NCBI GenBank assembly: GCA_902801585.1 | Contig: CADCIU010000070.1 | Location: 1-9,965 of the forward strand | Direction of reading: 5' to 3' | Source: an uncultured Lachnospiraceae bacterium | Lineage (GTDB): Bacteria; Bacillota_A; Clostridia; Lachnospirales; Lachnospiraceae | DNA length: 9,965 bases | In this document: one piece after another, positions 7,065 through 9,965 of the stretch | Layout: every line of letters starts with the position of its first letter | Numbering within the stretch: the stretch's first letter is position 1 | The notes under the pieces: model-generated | Told to the model about the DNA's origin: nothing | Seen by the model: the letters and a program-made list of their open reading frames with translations, nothing else | Databases searched by the model: none | Position numbers and translations under genes: made by a program

Positions 7065-8135
7065 TCATTCGAAATCGATGGATTTTCCGGTCCTGCCGGA
7101 CTCTCTGACCGCATCCATCAGGCGAAGCACGCGGCGTGTCTCCGGGATCTTGACCAGAAATTCCTCTTCGCCGTGCCATGCTTTGACATAGTTCTCGAAG
7201 TAATTTCTGTGGTTGGTGTCAACCTTAGGAAGTTCTTCTGTGAGGATCTTGCCTTCCGGCGGCGGTCCGAAGGATCTTGTAGGGCCTGCAGCCGTCATGG
7301 TGCGCTTGCCGCCGACATTCTGCAGAAGACCGGCAGTGCGGACGATCTTGCCTTCCGGTCCGAAGCCGTCCACATAGGCGCTTCCCTTGTTCCCGCCGAG
7401 GAACCAGTGGCGCTCGAACCATTTGTCGTGCATCTTGTCGGTAAGGAAATATGTGCCGAGCTCCAAAGTAGCTGTCACGCCATTGTCAAAACGCATCATA
7501 ATCTGGAAGTAGTCGTCGACTTCCTTGTTGATAACGTTTCTGATATCGGCGAATACGGATTTGAGCTTAGCGCCGGGGAACATCCAGCAGAACTGATCCA
7601 GAAGGTGTACGCCCCAGTCATAGAGCATTCCGCCGCCTTCGCTAACGAAGACATGCCAGTCGTGCATGTTGCCGTTGAAACCGTAGAGCATGCTCTTGAC
7701 GCAATAGATATCGCCCAGTGTGCCTGAATCATAGACGGCCTTTGCTGTGCGGAAGTCGGGATCGAAGCGGCGCTGATGGTGAACGGTGAACTTTACGCCG
7801 TTGGCCTTAACAGCAGCTTCCATCTCATCGAGCTCTTCGAGACTCATAGCGATGGGCTTCTCACAGATGATGTCTTTCTTCGCATTCGCCGCCTGGATGA
7901 CAAGGTCCTTGTGGAATCTGTTGTTTGCGGCGATCAGAACGACATCGACCTCGGGATCAGCCATGAGCTCTTCATTGCTGCTGTATCTCTTGAGTCCTTC
8001 TGTTACATCCTCAAGCTGCTTGGGATCGATATCCGCGAAACCGATCAGCTTGATTCCGGGGAAATCCAAAAGCATTTTTTCGTGCTCATGTCCCATGAAA
8101 CCATGTCCGATGATCGCAATTCCGATGTCTTTCAT
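7065..8135 (-). CDS. Gfo/Idh/MocA-family NAD(P)-dependent sugar dehydrogenase
   Basis: A 356-residue protein of typical family length. The N-terminal Rossmann fold has the dinucleotide loop GHGFMG (10-15), and Asp35 at the end of the second strand (FADID) favours NAD over NADP. The catalytic lysine is Lys93 in CEKPIAMS. The substrate-site block GGGMLYDWGVHLLDQ (167-181) carries Asp173 and His177. Relatives oxidise or reduce sugar hydroxyls, often at C3 of glucosides. In the puerarin-degrading Dgp system such an enzyme makes the 3-oxo-glucoside that the alpha/beta deglycosidase needs, and I infer the same role here. The start at 8133-8135 follows a GGAGGG ribosome site that can pair with upstream sequence. 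It is a separate unit with its own terminator and a large divergent region upstream. Inositol or other sugar dehydrogenase activity remains possible. Confidence 0.88.
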   Translation of the reverse strand: MKDIGIAIIGHGFMGHEHEKMLLDFPGIKLIGFADIDPKQLEDVTEGLKRYSSNEELMADPEVDVVLIAANNRFHKDLVIQAANAKKDIICEKPIAMSLEELDEMEAAVKANGVKFTVHHQRRFDPDFRTAKAVYDSGTLGDIYCVKSMLYGFNGNMHDWHVFVSEGGGMLYDWGVHLLDQFCWMFPGAKLKSVFADIRNVINKEVDDYFQIMMRFDNGVTATLELGTYFLTDKMHDKWFERHWFLGGNKGSAYVDGFGPEGKIVRTAGLLQNVGGKRTMTAAGPTRSFGPPPEGKILTEELPKVDTNHRNYFENYVKAWHGEEEFLVKIPETRRVLRLMDAVRESGRTGKSIDFE

Positions 8136-8142
8136 GTGTACC

Positions 8143-8209
8143 CTCCTGTATTTGTTTTATTATCATTAATTGTGTTCTTCTGATGGAATAATTATATTAA
8201 ATACAGGAG
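8143..8209 (-). promoter_or_regulatory. Inverted repeat that could hide the dehydrogenase ribosome binding site
   Basis: CTCCTGTATTT (8143-8153) and AAATACAGGAG (8199-8209) are perfect 11-bp complements, 45 nt apart. In the minus-strand transcript the second arm contains the Shine-Dalgarno sequence of the dehydrogenase, so pairing would block ribosome access. This works only if transcription starts upstream of 8209. A TATAAT-like minus-strand sequence at 8191-8196 would, if used, exclude the first arm. Confidence 0.4.
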
Positions 8210-8280
8210 TTATGTTCTTTTCGTCAATTTCTGCGAGATGTGCTTCTGTTGCAATCGCAATCAGAAACATCCATTGGTGT

Positions 8281-8306
8281 GCAACAAACGCATGCTTTCT
8301 ATTGCA
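8281..8306 (+). promoter_or_regulatory. Copy 4 of the 26-bp operator-like motif, in the divergent intergenic region
   Basis: Reads GCAACAAACG, ten bases, then ATTGCA. It lies between the divergent dehydrogenase and EamA genes, 20 nt upstream of the predicted -35 box of the EamA gene and about 145 nt upstream of the dehydrogenase start. It could serve either gene or both. Confidence 0.55.
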
Positions 8307-8326
8307 TTTCGTGTGCTCGCCTCCAC

Positions 8327-8354
8327 TTGCACCTCAATCAGATCGCGCTATAAT
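8327..8354 (+). promoter_or_regulatory. Predicted promoter of the EamA transporter gene
   Basis: A perfect TATAAT lies at 8349-8354, preceded after 16 nt by TTGCAC (8327-8332), a poor -35 box (three of six). The weak -35 next to the operator-like motif fits an activator-dependent promoter. The leader to the ATG would be about 60 nt. Confidence 0.5.
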
Positions 8355-8420
8355 AGTTGAAGCGCAATACAATTACTATCTTACTATTACGATCTTACTA
8401 TCGAATTAAACGAGGTATTT

Positions 8421-9278
8421 ATGGCCGCAAATAAACGCAAGGGAATCCTGTTCATCCTGACTTCAGCCTTTTTCTTTTCCCTGATGACCGTCTTCGTTCG
8501 TCTCTCAGGAGATGTACCGACTATGCAGAAGGCCTTTTTCAGAAATATCGTCGCCGCCATACTGGCCGCGATCCTTCTTGTCCGCTCAAAGGAAGGCTTC
8601 TCTTTTCAAAAGAAAAATCTGCCGGACCTCTTTCTTCGCAGCAGTATTGGTACCGCAGGGATCCTGTGTAATTTCTGGGCTGTGGATCATATGAACATCG
8701 CGGATGCCAATATACTGAACAAGCTCTCTCCTTTTTTTGCCATATTGATGTCTATCTTCATTCTGAAAGAAAAGCCGAACCGGGTCGAATGGCTGAGCGT
8801 CCTTCTGGCATTCATCGGAGCAGCCTTTGTTGCCAAGCCCGGCGCGGGAATTGCCTCCTTCCCGGCACTGATCGCGATCCTGGGCGGATTCACAGCCGGA
8901 ACAGCTTATACCTACGTGCGCAAACTGGGACTGGCGGGTGAGCGCGGAGCTGTGATCGTCATGTTCTTCTCCGCCTTTTCAACAATCGTTCTTCTTCCCA
9001 ACCTGCTGCTGAACTATCGTCCTATGACATTGCAGCAACTGCTTTTCCTTGTCCTTGCCGGTTGTTCCGCCGCCTGCGCACAGCTGGCGGTCACGGCCGC
9101 TTATCAGAACGCGCCTGCGCGGGACATCTCTGTGTTTGATTATTCGCAGGTCGTCTATGCGGCAATCTTTGGAGCCCTCCTGTTCGGAGAAGTGCCGGAT
9201 GTGTGGAGCTTTGTGGGCTATTTCATCATTATCGGGACTGCGTTCGCGAAGTGGTATTTGCTGACGCGGAAAAGGTAA
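8421..9278 (+). CDS. EamA/DMT-superfamily membrane transporter
   Basis: A 285-residue protein with about ten hydrophobic segments and the two-repeat layout of EamA (RhaT/YdcZ-like) drug/metabolite transporters, typically 280-300 residues. The end of the first repeat is recognisable as LSPFFAILMSIFILKEKPN (102-120) followed by FIGAAFVAKPG, and the second as YSQVVYAAIFGALLFGEVPD (241-260) followed by a final hydrophobic segment. The Arg-Asn after AFF (41-42) is also common in this group. The start at 8421 follows a GAGG site at 8412-8415. Members export amino acids, nucleosides or other metabolites, but direction and substrate cannot be deduced here. Its divergent placement next to the operator-like motif raises a possible link to the glycoside locus; it could equally be an unrelated neighbour. 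Confidence 0.85.
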   Translation: MAANKRKGILFILTSAFFFSLMTVFVRLSGDVPTMQKAFFRNIVAAILAAILLVRSKEGFSFQKKNLPDLFLRSSIGTAGILCNFWAVDHMNIADANILNKLSPFFAILMSIFILKEKPNRVEWLSVLLAFIGAAFVAKPGAGIASFPALIAILGGFTAGTAYTYVRKLGLAGERGAVIVMFFSAFSTIVLLPNLLLNYRPMTLQQLLFLVLAGCSAACAQLAVTAAYQNAPARDISVFDYSQVVYAAIFGALLFGEVPDVWSFVGYFIIIGTAFAKWYLLTRKR

Positions 9279-9408
9279 GCAAAACATTTCAAGGCTCGCA
9301 TAGAGAGCCGCAGCGCCGCGTGCGGGTTGCCTGTAAGGCGACGTCTTCCTTTCCGCACGCGTGTGCATCATTTATCTCAGAAGGGAACTTCCCCCTCGAG
9401 ATAAAAAG
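9279..9408 (+). other. Hairpin-rich 3' region after the EamA gene
   Basis: Several nested complements lie between the EamA stop and its terminator. GGCTC pairs with GAGCC (around 9293-9309). CGCGTGCGG (9317-9325) pairs with CCGCACGCG (9353-9361), enclosing an inner GTTGCC/GGCGAC hairpin. TATCTC pairs with GAGATA (around 9373-9403). No protein-coding frame is convincing. It could be a structured 3' untranslated region or a small RNA; I match it to no known RNA family. Confidence 0.35.
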
Positions 9409-9436
9409 TCCAGCCAATCCGGCTGGATTTTATTTT
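9409..9436. terminator. Bidirectional Rho-independent terminator after the EamA gene
   Basis: TCCAGCC (9409-9415) and GGCTGGA (9421-9427) form a 7-bp stem with a 5-nt loop. On the plus strand it is followed by TTTTATTTT. On the minus strand the preceding A-run (9403-9407) reads as a T-run, so it can act both ways. Confidence 0.85.
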
Positions 9437-9468
9437 GCCCTAAAAGTAAATATTTAATAATATTTATA

Positions 9469-9497
9469 TTGAATAATTGCAATTTTATGGCTATAAT
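9469..9497 (+). promoter_or_regulatory. Predicted sigma-A promoter of the HTH-Uma2 gene
   Basis: TTGAAT (9469-9474), a 17-nt spacer and a perfect TATAAT (9492-9497) lie in AT-rich sequence just after a terminator. The start codon is about 37 nt downstream of the -10 box and is preceded by a GGAGG ribosome site. Confidence 0.7.
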
Positions 9498-9533
9498 TTT
9501 ACTATACCAATTACAGAACAGGAGGTATCGGCA

Positions 9534-9965
9534 ATGACAATTGAAGAATTGAAAAACAAGAAGACCACACTCGGCCTCACAAATGAAATGATCGCCGCCT
9601 CAGCCGGCATTCCGTTAAGTACCGTCCAGAAGATCATGAGCGGCGCTACCAAAGCGCCGAGAAAGTCCACTTTGGTGGCAATTGAAACTGTGCTGTCTGC
9701 CGAAGAGCGCCGCAGAAATAATATGGCAGGAATGAGCCCTGACAGAAGCCGGAGTTATACCTATGAGGATCTGCCTGAAACATACGGTACAGTAAAGGAA
9801 CCTGTTGCCGGTTACAATCTTTCATCTTCAGGCCGAAAAAAGGACGGAGAATACACCTTGGACGATTATTATGCGCTTCCGGACGAGCGCCGAGTCGAGC
9901 TGATCGACGGCGTGTTCTATGATATGTCTGCACCGGCCGTCATACATCAGAAGATTCTGGGAGAA
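9534..9965 (+). CDS. HTH-domain Uma2-family putative endonuclease, 5' part (runs off the window)
   Basis: The 144 codons from 9534 to the edge contain no stop, so the gene is partial at its 3' end. Residues 12-37 form an XRE-like helix-turn-helix (LTNEMIAASAGIPLSTVQKI). A linker of about 65 residues follows. The start of an Uma2/DUF820 domain then appears: YTLDDYYALPDERRVELIDG (107-126) and an HQKI segment (138-141). Uma2 proteins have a PD-(D/E)XK nuclease fold; Glu122 fits its early conserved acidic position, while the main catalytic core lies beyond the window. The family is abundant and its cellular role is mostly unknown, with links to mobile DNA proposed. GGAGG at 9521-9525 fixes the start. 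It has its own promoter and is separated from the EamA gene by a terminator. Confidence 0.82.
   Translation, partial: MTIEELKNKKTTLGLTNEMIAASAGIPLSTVQKIMSGATKAPRKSTLVAIETVLSAEERRRNNMAGMSPDRSRSYTYEDLPETYGTVKEPVAGYNLSSSGRKKDGEYTLDDYYALPDERRVELIDGVFYDMSAPAVIHQKILGE

Noticed and set aside
8250..8270. Tandem GCAATC repeat near the divergent promoters
   Set aside because: Only two six-base units are present, which is too short to support a repeat element or a distinct binding site.

Overview
The window looks like a carbohydrate and plant-glycoside utilisation locus from a low-to-mid GC Firmicute, most likely a gut Clostridia/Lachnospiraceae-type bacterium. This is inferred from strong AGGAGG-type ribosome binding sites, TTGACA/TATAAT-type promoters, hairpin-plus-T-run terminators, and the gene families present (a GPH symporter, an AraC regulator fused to a GH39-like domain, and an Uma2 protein). 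I ran no database search, so the taxonomy is an impression.

Layout. Six genes are on the minus strand and are read right to left. They are a Gfo/Idh/MocA dehydrogenase (7065-8135), an AraC/GH39 fusion regulator (4383-6782), a TIM-barrel protein (3152-4024), a small DUF6379-type beta protein (2685-3125), a GPH-family sugar symporter (1224-2600) and a second TIM-barrel isomerase (133-972). The TIM-barrel protein, the beta protein and the symporter form one tight operon that ends in a strong terminator at 1172-1215. The dehydrogenase and the regulator are separate units with their own downstream hairpins. On the plus strand, diverging from the dehydrogenase, are an EamA/DMT transporter (8421-9278) with a bidirectional terminator, then a promoter and the 5' part of an HTH-Uma2 gene that runs off the right edge (9534-9965).

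How the genes could work together. The adjacent TIM-barrel (alpha) and DUF6379-type (beta) pair matches the two subunits of C-glycoside deglycosidases, known from intestinal puerarin and flavone C-glucoside degraders (Dgp and Dfg systems). In those systems a Gfo/Idh/MocA dehydrogenase first oxidises C3 of the sugar, and the alpha/beta enzyme then eliminates the aglycone. The window has a matching dehydrogenase, an importer, and a second isomerase that could process the released keto-sugar. The substrate cannot be read from the sequence.

Regulation. A 26-bp bipartite motif, GCAACAAA-YR-N10-RTTGCA, occurs four times with identical internal spacing: 1184-1209, 4242-4267 (minus), 6921-6946 and 8281-8306. 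All four are intergenic, one upstream of each minus-strand transcription unit. This suggests a local regulon, plausibly controlled by the AraC/GH39 protein. One copy overlaps the -10 region of the deglycosidase operon promoter and another is built into the stem of a terminator. I saw no tRNA, rRNA, CRISPR array, insertion sequence or attachment site.
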